From NCBI GenBank assembly GCA_017354895.1, contig CP071493.1, positions 6,572,001 to 6,636,000 on the forward strand: 64,000 nt of DNA. The letters are read 5' to 3'. Source of the DNA: Podospora comata (Eukaryota > Ascomycota > Sordariomycetes > Sordariales > Podosporaceae). Below are positions 1 through 11,577 of the stretch, piece after piece. Positions within the stretch are counted from its first letter, which is position 1. Each line of letters opens with the position of its first letter. Under the pieces are notes generated by a model. The model was not told the origin of the DNA, made no database searches, and saw only the letters and a list, made by a program, of their open reading frames with translations. The translations under genes were made by a program, and so were the position numbers.

Positions 1-2475
1 CTGATTGCGAATTCTGCCTCGCAAGGCGGGGTGATGGGGAGTGTGAAAGTTGTTCTGACGAAGCTGGCCGGGGTGATATTGGGTGTGGAGGGGTTGATGG
101 TTAGTTTGGGTAGTAAGAAGGGGCCTTGGGGGGCGCCACCGGCTATTCCCCAGGAGAACGATTTCGATGTTTTGACGGCGAAGAGAAAGTTGGGGGGGTT
201 GGTGAAGCAACTGCATAATGTTGGGTTGACGGGCGAGAGGTTTGAAGTGCTGTTTGCGGAGGTTATGAACGATATGATGTCGAGATTTGTCAAGGGAGCT
301 TATGCGGGAGTTTGGGCGGCGAGCGATCCTGAGGAGGGGAATGTGGTTGGGGGTGCTGGGACGGCTGCGGCCAGCAGTGTTTTTACGACTTCGAGGGGGT
401 CTGGAGGGGATACGACAGTGCCAGCTGCCACCTCTTCTTGTATCAAGTCGCTCAAGGACTGGGTCGAGAACCGGTATGCACAGTTGAATGTCCAGGTTCT
501 GTCGTGGATCAACGCGACGCCGATGTCACTGGCCGATCTCAAGGCATGCCAGTCACTGGCTTTGGGCCGGTTGGCTGCGTTGCGTATTCAGGAGCTGTTC
601 GACATTGTTCTTGCCTGGCCGGATGCTAAGGGTGCGCTGGAGGATTTGAAGGCTACTATCACGACTACTGCTCGGAGACAGTTGCTCACGGCAAGCTTCT
701 CGAAGGCGCTGGAACAAAGATTGTTACATCCTGGGTGCAGCACACTAGAGATTTTGCGGACGTACATCCACATCATCAAGACATTCCACGCACTTGATCA
801 CAGCAAGGTGTTGTTGGGGAATATCGAGCCAGGACTGCAGCTGTATCTCGTCCAGCGTGAAGACTCCGTGCGGGTAGTAGTGGCCGGCCTGCTGGCCAGC
901 AAAGAGGAGATTGAAGCTGCAGCAAAGGTTCAACAGATTGACGAGGACGAGAGATTGCAGCGAGGGGCGTCCGGTCCCAGAGCTGCTGCTGCCGACCTCG
1001 GCCGAAGAGAGATCAAAGCGCAGGCATATTCGACGCCAGGTGTTGCTGCTGGTTCATCAACGGCTACGACATACAAAACACCCACCACACGCAGCAGGCA
1101 AGGGAGGGATAGCAACCCATCGACCCCTGCTCCAGCTCCAGCTCACAGGCAGGGACCAGTTCTGGCCCGCGCGAAGAAGGTCAACAAACTGGTCGAGCTC
1201 GCCAAGCTCCTCAACGAATCCGCCTCTGACCGCCGCGCTGGTGCCACGGATGATGACCAAGAACTGGACTGGAACGACCTCAACTGGGTTCCTGACCCTG
1301 TTGACGCTGGCGCCAACTACAAGCGTCCCAAGTCCGAGGATGTGATCGGCACCTTGATCTCGGCCCTGGGAGCAGAGGATGTTTTCATCAACGAGTTCAC
1401 CGCTGTCATCGCCGAGCGTCTGTTAGGAGACCCCAAATCTTTCGAACAAGAAATGCGGGTGCTCAACCTCCTCAAACGACGCTTCGGAGAAGCCGCCCTC
1501 CAAAAGTGCGACGTTATGATCAGAGATATCCAAGAATCAAGAAAGCTGAATTCCAAAATCCGAAGAAATAACGCCGGTGGCCCACAACCATCCAATATCC
1601 CAGGGCAACCCCCAGTGCTGGCTACACCGGATAACAAGGGCAAGTCAGTCGCCACTCCCCAGTCTTCTGAGAAGAGCAAAGAACAGAAAGACACAGGATA
1701 CCACGCCCGCATCCTCTCCCGCATGTATTGGCCCGCTTTTGAAAAGGAGCACTTCCTCCTCCCGGCTCCGATTCTCGCCTTGCAAAAGCAATACGAAAAG
1801 GGGTATGAGGATCTGAAATCGGACAGAAAACTCACCTGGCTCAACCAGCTGGGTCAGACGAGGGTGGAGCTGGAGTTGGAGGATAGAACGGTGACGGTGG
1901 ACTGCGATACCATTCAGGCGACGGTTATCTATGCGTTTCAGTCGTCATCGGATTCCTCGACGACGCCGGTCAAGAAAGCGGTGGATGATTTGTATCTTGA
2001 GCTTCAGCTCGATGAGGATCTCATTGCGGCGGCGTGTGACTTCTGGGCGAGGAAGAGGGTGCTCAGGAAGGTTAGCACGGCGGATGGGGGCGTGTTTGTC
2101 GTTTTGGAGAGGCTGTCTGATGAGAATGTGCCTGTGGGTGAGGATGCTCGACAGGGCCAGGCGGTAGAGGAGAAGGGCAAGGAGAAGGAGGCGGCGGCGG
2201 CAGGGCCAAAGGAGGGAGGGGCGAAGAAGCTGAGTGATAAGGAGAAGGAGAAGAGGGAGGTGTATTGGAAGTACATTCAGGGGATGCTCACAAATTCGAG
2301 CGTGACAATGCCGATCAATCAGATTGCCATGATGATGGGGGTGTTTGTTATAGGGGGGTTTTCGTGGAGTCACGAAGAGCTGCAGTCGTTTTTGGGCGAG
2401 AAGGTGGAGGAAGGGGCGCTGGAGGTTGTGAGCGGGGGGAAGTATAAGTTGGTCAGGAAGCGAGAGAATGTATAG
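1..2475 (+). CDS. APC2: Anaphase-promoting complex subunit 2 (Apc2), 5'-partial
   Basis: Cullin-like scaffold subunit of the APC/C ubiquitin ligase; with the RING subunit Apc11 it forms the catalytic module that ubiquitinates cyclins and securin in the nucleus. The frame is open to base 1 (it reads upstream of the first in-window ATG at 34), so the N-terminus lies outside the window. At least 824 codons are present without an intron. The middle, from about ELDWNDLNWVPDP onward, matches the Apc2 cullin-homology core (VIGTLISALGAEDVF, AVIAERLLGD, RVLNLLKRRFGEAALQKCDVM, then SRMYWPAF). The last 60 residues look like the winged-helix (WHB) domain that contacts E2 (MLTNSSVTMPINQI ... YKLVRKRENV). 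A Lys/Glu/Ala-rich linker precedes it. Human APC2 has about 820 residues, so only part of the N-terminal repeats should be missing. The family call rests on recognised motifs, not on an alignment. Confidence 0.88.
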   Translation: MIANSASQGGVMGSVKVVLTKLAGVILGVEGLMVSLGSKKGPWGAPPAIPQENDFDVLTAKRKLGGLVKQLHNVGLTGERFEVLFAEVMNDMMSRFVKGAYAGVWAASDPEEGNVVGGAGTAAASSVFTTSRGSGGDTTVPAATSSCIKSLKDWVENRYAQLNVQVLSWINATPMSLADLKACQSLALGRLAALRIQELFDIVLAWPDAKGALEDLKATITTTARRQLLTASFSKALEQRLLHPGCSTLEILRTYIHIIKTFHALDHSKVLLGNIEPGLQLYLVQREDSVRVVVAGLLASKEEIEAAAKVQQIDEDERLQRGASGPRAAAADLGRREIKAQAYSTPGVAAGSSTATTYKTPTTRSRQGRDSNPSTPAPAPAHRQGPVLARAKKVNKLVELAKLLNESASDRRAGATDDDQELDWNDLNWVPDPVDAGANYKRPKSEDVIGTLISALGAEDVFINEFTAVIAERLLGDPKSFEQEMRVLNLLKRRFGEAALQKCDVMIRDIQESRKLNSKIRRNNAGGPQPSNIPGQPPVLATPDNKGKSVATPQSSEKSKEQKDTGYHARILSRMYWPAFEKEHFLLPAPILALQKQYEKGYEDLKSDRKLTWLNQLGQTRVELELEDRTVTVDCDTIQATVIYAFQSSSDSSTTPVKKAVDDLYLELQLDEDLIAAACDFWARKRVLRKVSTADGGVFVVLERLSDENVPVGEDARQGQAVEEKGKEKEAAAAGPKEGGAKKLSDKEKEKREVYWKYIQGMLTNSSVTMPINQIAMMMGVFVIGGFSWSHEELQSFLGEKVEEGALEVVSGGKYKLVRKRENV

Positions 2476-2950
2476 GATTATGAAAGGATGGAAACTGGAG
2501 CTCTTTATTGAGATCAGCAGGAGGTAGAGATGCTACGAACAACCTGTTTATCAAACGCGATGTTGCATTGTCTTGTAGAGCTTTGATTACAGCTCTGAGC
2601 GTGGGAATAACCCCCCGTAGTTATCCAGCTGCTTCCTAACCGAGCCATTTACGAACGGATACTACTTGATTGATGCTGCCTACCTGCCCAAGGTTGATAC
2701 AGCCACATCGAGAATTCAACAAGCAATTGCGGACCAGTCCTGTAAACATCCATCCCGCAGAACAACACAAACAAGCCTTCAAATTGTATGATGAGCGAAC
2801 ACCACCTCTAATAAAACTGAGTCGGGTATCACCAAGCACTCCATACTCCCTCCACCTTTGCTGTCTAATCTTCGTTGCTTATGCACCCCATGAAGCCACT
2901 GCGACATGTGTGTTTTCCCATCCAACAAAGCCAGCCAAGCCGTCAAGTCC
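2476..2950. other. 3' intergenic region between convergent APC2 and INP54-like genes
   Basis: No gene is seen. The 475 bases separate the stop codons of two convergent genes and must hold both 3' untranslated regions and poly(A) sites. No repeat or RNA structure stands out. Confidence 0.7.
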
Positions 2951-4561
2951 TCATAACAAACCCCCTTGGGCAAACCACCACCACCCCATCCCCACCATCG
3001 CCATCGTCCCCAGGAAAACCGCTCCCTCCTTGGTACTCCAAACCAAAGCCAACAAACCCACCACCAGCTCCCTCCTCCTAGCCGTCTGCCTCCTCCCCCA
3101 AGCCCAGACATCAATATCGACCGGGAGCTTTTTCCTTCCTACAACTTCCCCCTCCAGCTTCTTGTCTCCATCAGGCAATGGCACCCTCCCCCTCCAAAAA
3201 ACAGCCCTGTGATCCGAACTCCGCACCACAGGCAAACTCCCATACACAGCCGTCTCGACCTCTGCCCCCTCGGCAGCGCTGAACAGAACCCGATCTGTCC
3301 ACGCCGGCCATCGGTGCGAGGCGAATTTCCAGGGAACCTCGCTCCCCTCTGCTGCGGCCGCCTCATTCACTGCCCCTTCTGGCGAGTCCAGAATATCGTA
3401 CTTGTATGTTGGGCCAAAGGTGACCTCCGCCTCGGACATTCCGTGGAATGTCCTCCCGGCGAGGCGTTCTTGAGTGAGCTGATCCCGGGAGAAGAAGTGG
3501 CTGTGGTGGTTTTCCGAGGCTGGGTCAAAGCTGGGGAAGGCAGAGCCGGGAGGGGGTGTGGTGGAGGAGATGCGGTAGTTGAGGTCGCCCGCCACAAAAA
3601 GGTGCGAGGTAGGTTTGAAGATGGAGATGTCTTGGAGCCGTCGCTTTTGCTCTGGCGTCAGGGCGGGTGTGTCGTCGCTGTCAAGCGAGAAGGTGGAAGG
3701 CGGAGAAAGCAACGGCGCGTCTTCCTCCTCACTAGAATCCATACTCCCCGTCCTCTCCAGCGGCATCGACCTCTCCCCCGCCCCCGACCTATCCACTTGC
3801 GTCGTCGCCGGCCTCTCCCCAAACACCCCCGGCAGCACCACCAGCGGATCCTCAAACGTCAACCCACCCACCACCGCCCTCCAGTTCGCATTCCTCTTCT
3901 TGAGGTTCCACTCCATAGCCGCCAAATGCGTAGCCACAAACGTCAGCTCCTGCCCTTGATAGTTCACCCTCACCCCCACCGCGCCCTTGTTCCCCATCCC
4001 GGCGGCCCCAAACCCCACCTCCCCTTCTTCTACCGTTCCAGAAATCCTCTCCGGACAAAGCGCAAACACCAACAGCGCCGTCATGCCCACGTTCTTCGCC
4101 TTCACAAGCGTGTACTTTTGCCCGGCAGCAGCGAGATTCAACGCCTGCCCAAAAGCGTCGTAATACCCCCTCAACCACCACTCCCCGAGGAACGAGTATG
4201 ACAGCGGTGCAATTTCCTGGAGCGACCTGAACCCAGCAAGTTAGCAAGAAACCATCCGAAAAAGATCAGACGGCGGACTGGTGTGGGGTGGGCGGGCGAG
4301 GGGAAACAAGAAAAAAACATACATCACCACCAGTTCGGGCAAACCATCTTGTCCCAGCAGCGCATCCCGCAAATGCCCCCCAAAAACAGGCACATCAACG
4401 ACATTCTTCGCGCAGTTAAACGTCAGCACCAGCAGCTCCATCCCCGCCTTGGAGAGCTTCATCCCGCCGCCGGTGGCCGTTTGAGGAGCGGTGACGTCAA
4501 TGTCAATGTTGATGCCCGCCGTGGGAGCGAGGTTCGCCGTGCTCCCCGATTGCAAACCCAT
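2951..4561 (-). CDS. INP54: Inositol polyphosphate 5-phosphatase, Inp54-like, tail-anchored
   Basis: Predicted PI(4,5)P2 5-phosphatase. Exons are 4561-4323 and 4226-2951, giving 504 residues. The 96-base intron has donor GTATGT and acceptor TTCAG, and splicing restores the motif SLQEI at about residue 81. All signature blocks of the IPPc fold are visible: TFNCAKN (47-53), GMGNKG (156-161), THLAA (179-183), GDLNYR (293-298), PTYKYD (352-357), AWTDR (388-392) and SDHR (417-420). An acidic/Ser-rich insert of about 60 residues sits between THLAA and GDLNYR. There is no Sac1 domain. The last 35 residues (from about 468) are hydrophobic after a basic RRQTARRR patch. Yeast Inp54 is likewise a short 5-phosphatase anchored to the ER by its C-terminus, so the same topology is inferred. 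The ATG at 4561 was chosen because further upstream the frame runs into an A-rich low-complexity repeat. Confidence 0.88.
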
Positions 4562-6469
4562 CGCTGCTTGCGTCGAAGATCTGGTACGGACCGGACCAAA
4601 AGGTGGAACGAGTGTCGTAACAAGTGTGTCAGTAACGTATTCAGGCTGTTTGTGTCGTCGCAACGGGAAAGTTGGGGAACTGCAAGTAAAATCGTGTGAG
4701 GGGAGCTGTTTAAATGGGAATTGAGCCCTGACAAAGCCAGTCTGCTCCTCCCGTGGGAAGATAAAAATAAAAATAAAATAGAAAATAAAAAATAGAAAAT
4801 AAAAAATAGAAAATAAAAAATAGAAAATAAAAAATAGAAAATAAAAAATATAAAATATAAAAATAAGAAAATCAATCAATCAAGGGAGCAGTTATTAAGA
4901 TCGACTCTATTAGTTACCACACACCAAAAGATAAATCTTCTCGAACAAAAAGAAAACCTCAGGTATCTAACCTACATCCCTTCTTATACACATTTTCCTG
5001 CCTAGCTGCTGCCTCTTTGCTGAGTGGTGTACGTACTCGGTTACTGCCCGCCAAGCAAAAAGTCACCCACTCGGTCTATGACTGCGTATTCTGCAATCTG
5101 CGTGTGACATTCACACAGCCTCACCAGAACACCAGACACCGACTTTTCCATGCAGCACACAAAAGGAGGCTGAGCCGCCCGCTTCCGTTCAATGGTCGCT
5201 TTGCGAACATACCTGATCGAAACCGGGAATTATCCTGTAACAGCATGTCATGCTTTCACACAAAAATCACTTGCAGACGACCTGTGAAGAGCAAAACAAG
5301 ACTTGAATTTATGAAAACTACCTGCCGCCCATGCATTGCCTGCCGTCCCCAGTTCAGTCTTGAGTGCGAGTCGTCATCCCAAACCCGGACCCGGCGCAGC
5401 TTCCTAGTTCCACTTATTCCCGTCCGGCTTCCCCGACCATGACCACAGGGAAAGTTCTCCGAAGAAGGTCCACGGAGATGGTACAGTACTAGCTAGTGCG
5501 TGATCCCATGGTCCTCTCTCCTGAATCACATCACCGCCAGCGGCCAATCCATCCCACTCCGCAGTTTCCCCCAACCAGCCATCCCCATGTGTCACAGCCT
5601 CCTCGACTCAAAACCTCCCTGCCAAGCAATGCAACGACATGCCTCTGGATCTCCAACTACGCCTCCGCAAGCCCTGTAAAAGTACCACTGGGAAGCGGAC
5701 ATCACCAAAGACGCAAGTTCGGCTTTGCCAGATCTCCATCTCATCTTGCCCATCATTGCAAAAGAAAACGCTTCTTCCCCTGACCTCCCCACAAGCGGAT
5801 CCCGATGCGATGAAGTGCAAGTGACAAAAAGGCATAATGGAAAAAAACAGAAAACAAAAACAAGAACGAAAAGTTTGAGCGCGGTAGTCCGTGTCGAAAG
5901 TGGTGTGCCTTGTGTTGTCAATCTGCTGTGGCGACCCGAAAAAACAGCTGCTCGAAACCGTCGACAGACAAGCAGTCTCCCCAATCCAACCAAGTTGCGT
6001 AGCATTATGTTGAATCTGGTCCGCCGACAGCCGACCGTCTCTCGATATTCGACACCCCGAACAAGTCAGAGTGCCGGGCATGCCGTTCGTCCGATCAGTT
6101 TACCCAGTCCGAAATCCCCTCCAAGCTCCTAGCCATAGGGGCCAAGCAGCTTGCGAGAACACTTGTGAATAAACAGTCATCCGAGCCAGAAGGAAAGGGG
6201 AGGGGGGGTCATAACCGATGAGATGCCGAAAAACGAAAAAGAAAAAGACGCAATTCGTAAAAACTGGGTGCTGAGGCGTGTATCTGCTATCGATGCTGAT
6301 CCGCTCCCGGCAGAGCACGAGAATGTGCTCTGCCGTAGAAATCAAGGACAATTCATAGTGGGGGCCGCAGGTCGACCATAACCCACACACAATCGATGAG
6401 AATCCACTAATGCTACAACCCAAGGGGAAAGAGGGTTCCGTGTGAAAATTGCCAGTATCAGGTGTTGCT
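4562..6469. other. Intergenic: INP54-like 5' flank and CK1 3' flank
   Basis: No supported gene. Both neighbours are on the minus strand, so the left part is the promoter and leader of the INP54-like gene and the right part is the 3' flank of casein kinase I. The only structured element is the A-rich tandem repeat at 4761-4872. Short open frames at 5017-5442 and 5592-6132 have no recognisable domain and no splice-supported extension. Confidence 0.6.
4761..4872. repeat. A-rich tandem repeat, period about 14
   Basis: About 110 bases are built from a roughly 14-base unit (AAAAAATAGAAAAT) repeated with slight variation, then decaying to TATAAAATATAA. It lies 200 bases upstream of the INP54-like start codon on the promoter side, and could act as a nucleosome-excluding poly(dA) tract; that role is inference. 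Confidence 0.85.
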
Positions 6470-7892
6470 TCACTCCATGGGGCGGTACTGTTTGGAAGCA
6501 TATCCCGTGCCAGCGCCTTGACCTTTAGCGGCCGAGCGCAGCCTATTTATCGCAAACTGATTGTCAGCACTCCATGTCAGCATTGTCCCTCCGGCCAGCG
6601 TTGATGAGCACACCAAACTCGAAGGAAATATGATTCCTTACTAGGAATGCTTTTGGGCTGTAACTCACATCCTGTCGCTTCCTCCGACGACACGGTTGGT
6701 CTCGGGGGTCTCGCCGACCTTCCTGGTTCCGCGGGGGGCAGCGGGCTGGCTCTCCTTACGGGCGGCCGCAGTGTTGTCCTTGGATTCGGCGGCGGCCTGA
6801 CCGGGCTGGTTGGCAGCCTGCTGGATGGCCTGGGCGTTCTTCTGATACTTGTACACAGTCCAGTCAAAGACATAGTCGTACTGGAAACCCTCGCGGACGA
6901 AGAGATCGCGGAAGATCTTGCGGAGGTAACTGTAGTCCGGCTTGTCGTCGAAGCGGAGCGAGCGAGTGTAGTTCAGGTAGATAGCAAACTCGTTAGGGAA
7001 CCCGCGGCACAGCACATCGGTGGGCGTCGTCATCTTCTTCTCCATGATGCGGTCATACTTCTGCTTCTTGGTGGCAGCCTTGAGTCCCTGCCAAGGCAGA
7101 GATCCACGGCAAAAGTAGAGCATGACATAGCCGAGAGACTCCATGTCGTCACGGCGAGACTGCTCGACGCCCAGGTGAGTGTTGATAGACGCATAACGAG
7201 CGGTGCCAGTCAAGTTCTTGTTCTCTCTGTAAGGAATGTGGAAGTGCGTCTTGGGGTCGCGGTACTTCTTGGCCAAACCGAAATCGATCACGTTGACCTG
7301 GTTGCCGCGCTTACCGATACCCATGAGGAAGTTGTCGGGCTTGATGTCACGGTGGATGAACGACTTGGCGTGGATGTACTCGATGCGGGAAATCAACTGG
7401 TCGGCCAGGAGCAGGACCGTCTTCAACGAGAACTTGCGGTTGCAGAAGTTGAAGAGATCCTCCAGGGAGGGGCCGAGGAGGTCCAGGACCATGGCATTGT
7501 AGTCGCACTCGGTGCCGAACCACCGCACGAAGGGAATGCCGACACCACCGGCAAGGGACTTGTAGACACGGGCCTCATATTCCAGCTGGGGGTGCTTGGC
7601 CTTGACGCTTTCGAGCTTGATGGCAATTTCTTCGCCCGAGATGATGTTGGTGCCCAGGTAGATGTCGCCGAAAGAACCGGAACCGATCTTGCGACCGATG
7701 CGGTACTTATTACCGACGCGAAGATCCTATGCGAACATGTCAGCTGTCATTTCGAACAAGATGTTTTTTTTCTTTTTCTTTTTTTTGTTTTTTTTTTCAT
7801 TCGCTCCGATCGACGGCCATCAAGGCCATGATGGGGAAAAGCGAGATGCATCATCGCCGACCGAAGAAGGGGATGCGTACCATGGTAGTCAT
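6470..7892 (-). CDS. ck-1a: Casein kinase I (CK1 delta/epsilon type, Hrr25/CK-1a orthologue)
   Basis: Ser/Thr kinase of the CK1 family; in Neurospora the orthologue phosphorylates the clock protein FRQ, and in yeast Hrr25 acts in ribosome maturation, vesicle traffic and autophagy. Exons: 7892-7881 (only ATG ACT ACC ATG), 7726-6669 and 6542-6470, total 380 residues. Intron 1 (donor GTACGC, acceptor ATAG) joins MTTM to [11 protein letters not shown], the usual CK1 N-terminus. Visible landmarks: glycine loop [11 protein letters not shown] (19-29), Lys41, catalytic HRDIKPDN (129-136), DFG (152-154), and the CK1 substrate-recognition region [24 protein letters not shown]. The tail is Gln/Ala-rich. 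Intron 2 (donor GTGAGT, branch GCTGAC, acceptor AATAG, 126 bases) joins GGSDRM to [13 protein letters not shown] and the final ME stop; without splicing, translation stops at a TGA two bases into the intron. Exon 2 is certain; the short terminal exons rest on splice signals and frame. Confidence 0.93.
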
Positions 7893-9447
7893 GCTGTTGG
7901 CGGATGTCATGAGTCACTCCGAGAAGATTCAGTGGTTAATCGACAGTGGGAGGGGGTTTGAAGTCGTCCGGACGTTGCGAAAGGCTGTAGTTTAAATGGA
8001 GCCGTTAGCCTCTTGCCTGGGCGTGTTTCGAGGTTTCAGGTCTGGGGCTTAGGGTAGAACCGGATGAGGGAAAAAATTGGGCACAGGCGGTGTAGTAGTG
8101 TAGTGTGTGTAGTGTAGTGTAGTGTAGCGTAGTCAAAGGAACCGCCCAAGTCTTTCACCCGGTGCAACCAAGGGACATCGGTGCAGTGGGGAGATCAGAT
8201 GCGTGATGACGGGGAGCCTCGCCTCGGAATATGAGGACGGTGAAAAAGGCGGGACAAGGACGTCTCGCATCCGCCCAGAACTCGGGACCGGAACTGAGCC
8301 CTTTTCTGAAGGGCCACGAGCCGCCCAGCAACGGGGGGGGGGGGGTAGGGTAAAACGAAGGGCAAAAACAACAAATGCATCTCTGTCTTGTTTCCAACTC
8401 ACCTATTGATATCCGCAATGGGCGAGTGAGTTCGATCAAGTCGCGGGTCGGCCGGGGTCGATGTGTCGACGACGGGTTCGGTTGTGGTGAGAGGTGAGTT
8501 GTCGAATGGAGGGGGTGGCAAGGAACAGAGATCAGGCCTGTTAAGCAGGCGGATTGTTGGTTAGCTCGCAGTTGGGGGACCAGGCACGAGAAAAACAAGA
8601 CACGACAATGACAATGGCAAACAACGGGCGCGCGGAAGGGGGCTTCTTACCCTCAGAATAGCCCTTCTGCGCTATTGCTGTCAAAGGGCGGGAGACGGTG
8701 ACGATATTTGGGAAAGGAGAAGGGCAGAGGAGAGCGAGGGAGAGAGAATGGAAAGTGTTGGAGCTGGAGACCTGAAAGACCAGTTCTGGGCTGGGCCAAC
8801 CTGACAGGCTGACTGACTGGCGAGGTCCATGCTGGGGCGGGCTCGGCGTCCGCCCCCCCCGTTGTGGGACGAGAGATGGACAGGCTCTCCAGTTGCTGGC
8901 CTCGCCCCAACCAGACGCATGGACCGCACAGTGCGGGCATGCGCTCAGGCAGCCTGAACAGCCGTTTCAGGCACAGCCAGCAACCAGCCCAATCCGCATT
9001 CGTGTCTTTGTTGACAACATGGGCATTCAACTGCTACAGTTCGCATATGAGCATTATACAGAGAAACGACAGGCATTGGGCTCGCCAGGGATGTTCATGG
9101 GGCGTTGGCGCTGGCTTGTGTCGCCCTCTGGTAGGGTAGGCGGGCAGGCGGGTGGGCGGACAGCAGTTCTCCTCGTGTGCCCGACGCACAGTGCAGGAAA
9201 CGCACTTTTTTTCTTGGGAAAGTGGGATTATCCACACTTGGAATTTCTCCCTGCCCGCCTTTTCCAACTCATGCTTCCTCCATCATGCACCCAAGGGACA
9301 TCCAAGCTGACCTGCAAATAGCGAAGTCATGTGTTTTTTTTTTCTTGCTTCCCGGCAGTTTGGGTCAAACACTTTTGCCTGCTTCCTTGGAAACGAACGA
9401 TAAACCCAACGCCCTTTCGGAAATGGAAGCCTTGGAAACTGCAGTTG

Positions 9448-9476
9448 CTGTCTGTCTGTCTGTCTGTCTGTCTGTC
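9448..9476. repeat. (CTGT)n microsatellite
   Basis: Seven perfect tetranucleotide copies in the CK1-PAL1 intergenic region. Confidence 0.95.
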
Positions 9477-10109
9477 GCCTACGCACCTATCAAACGGCCG
9501 CCCCAAAGCCCGCGGCGGCGCTATCGACCGTCAGCGCCTATTATTAAATCCCTACGAAAACATAGATCCGCGCTCGGTTTCGGTGCATCTCGACCTTCCA
9601 CTTTTCCTGTATACACAACGCTAAGAAAACGGCATCGCTGCAACGGGTCAGCCGAAGTGTATACCACTCACACTGTATCCCGGCTTTTGCGAGCGGTGGG
9701 AACGAGGTCGTAGGGCGTGAGCAGGGGGAGGGGGGGGGGGGCATTCAACTCTCCAAAATCCACGATTGGCTGATATGGGAGGGAACCTGGAAGGCATCCA
9801 GAACGCCCCCCTCAAGACCACCCTCACGTTTGCCTTTTCCCCCGGACATGAATGTTGCCTCTAGATGTTTCTGGACCGCCCACCGCCTCTCCCACGCCGT
9901 TTCCGATTCAGATCGGCATATCCAGGAGAAACATGTGCAAAAAGTTGTAACTTGCGGCCCGCGGTCGTGCCCGCGTGTGCTGATTTGATTTATTCAAGGG
10001 TGCGCCCTTTTGATGAGGGGCAGCAAGGGCTTCCCATGGTGTGTGGCTTTCCCCTCACTCGGGCCGCGACCCACACTTGACAGCATCCCAAAACATGATT
10101 CAGATGACC

Positions 10110-10149
10110 TTTTTTTTTGTTTTTTTTTGTTTATTTTTTTGTTTTTTTT
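10110..10149. repeat. T-rich tract
   Basis: Forty bases that are almost all T, broken by G or A every 7-9 bases, in the CK1-PAL1 intergenic region. Confidence 0.9.
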
Positions 10150-11483
10150 GGGTCAGGTAGTGATACACTACGCACGTATTGGTCCTATTACCGCTCAGCC
10201 CGAGAGTCGAAACAAGCGGGCAAAAGTTGTTGTTTCTCCACGTTTTTGGTCTGTCTTTGTTGTTTTGCTTGTGCCAGACCTATGCAAGTCATCCATCCCT
10301 TCTCTTGATTCGGTCACCAACCCAGTAGTTCGACACCGAACACGACGCGATGTATCGAGCCGACTCACTTTGATCCTGGGTTGAGAGCTGTGAGAAGACA
10401 GCGGCGTTCTCTCTCTTCCCCAAAATTAGAAACCGGTTTTGGGGGCCGCCTTGTCTATCTTTCTCAATGAAGCCAAGGTGTGTGCCCGCTATTGCCTTCC
10501 ACGCTACTGCGTAGAACAACATATAATTATTCTTTCGCCACAGAGTGCCCACGTGAGGAGCTGTGTGAGACAAGAGGTTGTGTTTGTACGACAGCAAAGA
10601 AGGTTTGTGTAGGTACAGACCCCATCTCCGATCAACTCCTCTCTACCTGTACGGTTTTGATGTAATAACAGGTCGGAGATTTACTAAGCCGACCTACTCA
10701 TTCTCAGCCCGATCCGTTAGTAGTTCCGAGATAGCCGGGCTTTGGTGCTGGTGTCACAATGACCATTCGAGATCGGGGATTAGGGAGGGAGTGGGAGGCA
10801 GGTTGCACAGAGATACACCCGGTGTTGGGTTGGGCATAGACATCGGAGTTATCGAACATCGGTCCAACCGTGCTCGGTGTCGAAAGACACTGTGGATGAG
10901 CCAATGTCTGGTTCTCGAGATGGTCAGCTTGTCACGTAACTCGGAGTGAGTTTCGATGTTGAGAAATGGGAGGTAGGTAGGACGGGAGATGTCGTCATGT
11001 CTTACTGGATCAGAGTTTGGGTGTTGGGCATGCCAGATCTGGGCTGCTTCATGTCTGTGGCTGAGGCTTCGCGCTATGGTGACATCTGATGGACTGGGCA
11101 CATTGTGATCATACTGCCTATAGTCTCATGGGGGTCGGACATCTCATGATAGGCCCCGCTGGACCCCTCTTCCACCGTAGCCCAATACCCCGCCGCAAAC
11201 CTGTCGATATCGCAGTTCAGGGTTCATGGAGTTGTGGATTTGGTTGTGAATTCGGAAGGTGGGGCTGAGTTCACAAGCGGCATTGAAAAAGGCAAAACCC
11301 CTTTATGCAGGCGCGGACAAGGAAGGGGGCCGGTAATTGTGGAATTGTGTCGATGATAAGACTTGGCACTTAATCAACACCCCGGACCAAGGGTCCTCGA
11401 TCCATCACCGTGCCCGTCGCCTGTCGCCCGTGTCCCGGCTGATGTTGCATCTTCAGGGTCCAATCTGCAGCCACCGAGATCTC

Positions 11484-11577
11484 GATTTGATTTGGGTTGG
11501 TTTGGTTTGATTTGATTTGATTTGGTTTGGTTTGGTTTGGTTGTCGAGAGCTGGAAGTGCTGGAAGTGCTGGAAGTG
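11484..11577. repeat. TTTGR pentamer array followed by three 9-mers
   Basis: About twelve pentamers of TTTGA/TTTGG type (11484-11542) are followed after 8 bases by three perfect copies of CTGGAAGTG (11551-11577). No coding role is evident. Confidence 0.9.

Noticed and set aside
5017-5442. Open frame of 141 codons with several Cys
   Set aside because: Cys spacing fits no zinc or RING motif and there are no splice signals or homologous blocks.
6647-7831. 394-codon plus-strand frame opposite casein kinase I
   Set aside because: The minus strand encodes an unmistakable CK1 kinase domain; the plus frame arises from its codon bias.
8402-8424. ATTGCGGATATCAATAG with GTGAGT donor as a possible first CK1 coding exon (minus strand)
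   Set aside because: It has no ATG and its phase does not fit exon 2; the ATG ACT ACC ATG exon at 7892-7881 fits perfectly. It may still be a leader intron donor.
8893-9321. Open frame of 142 codons in the CK1-PAL1 gap
   Set aside because: No domain, and an overlapping frame of similar length on the same strand shows that it is random.
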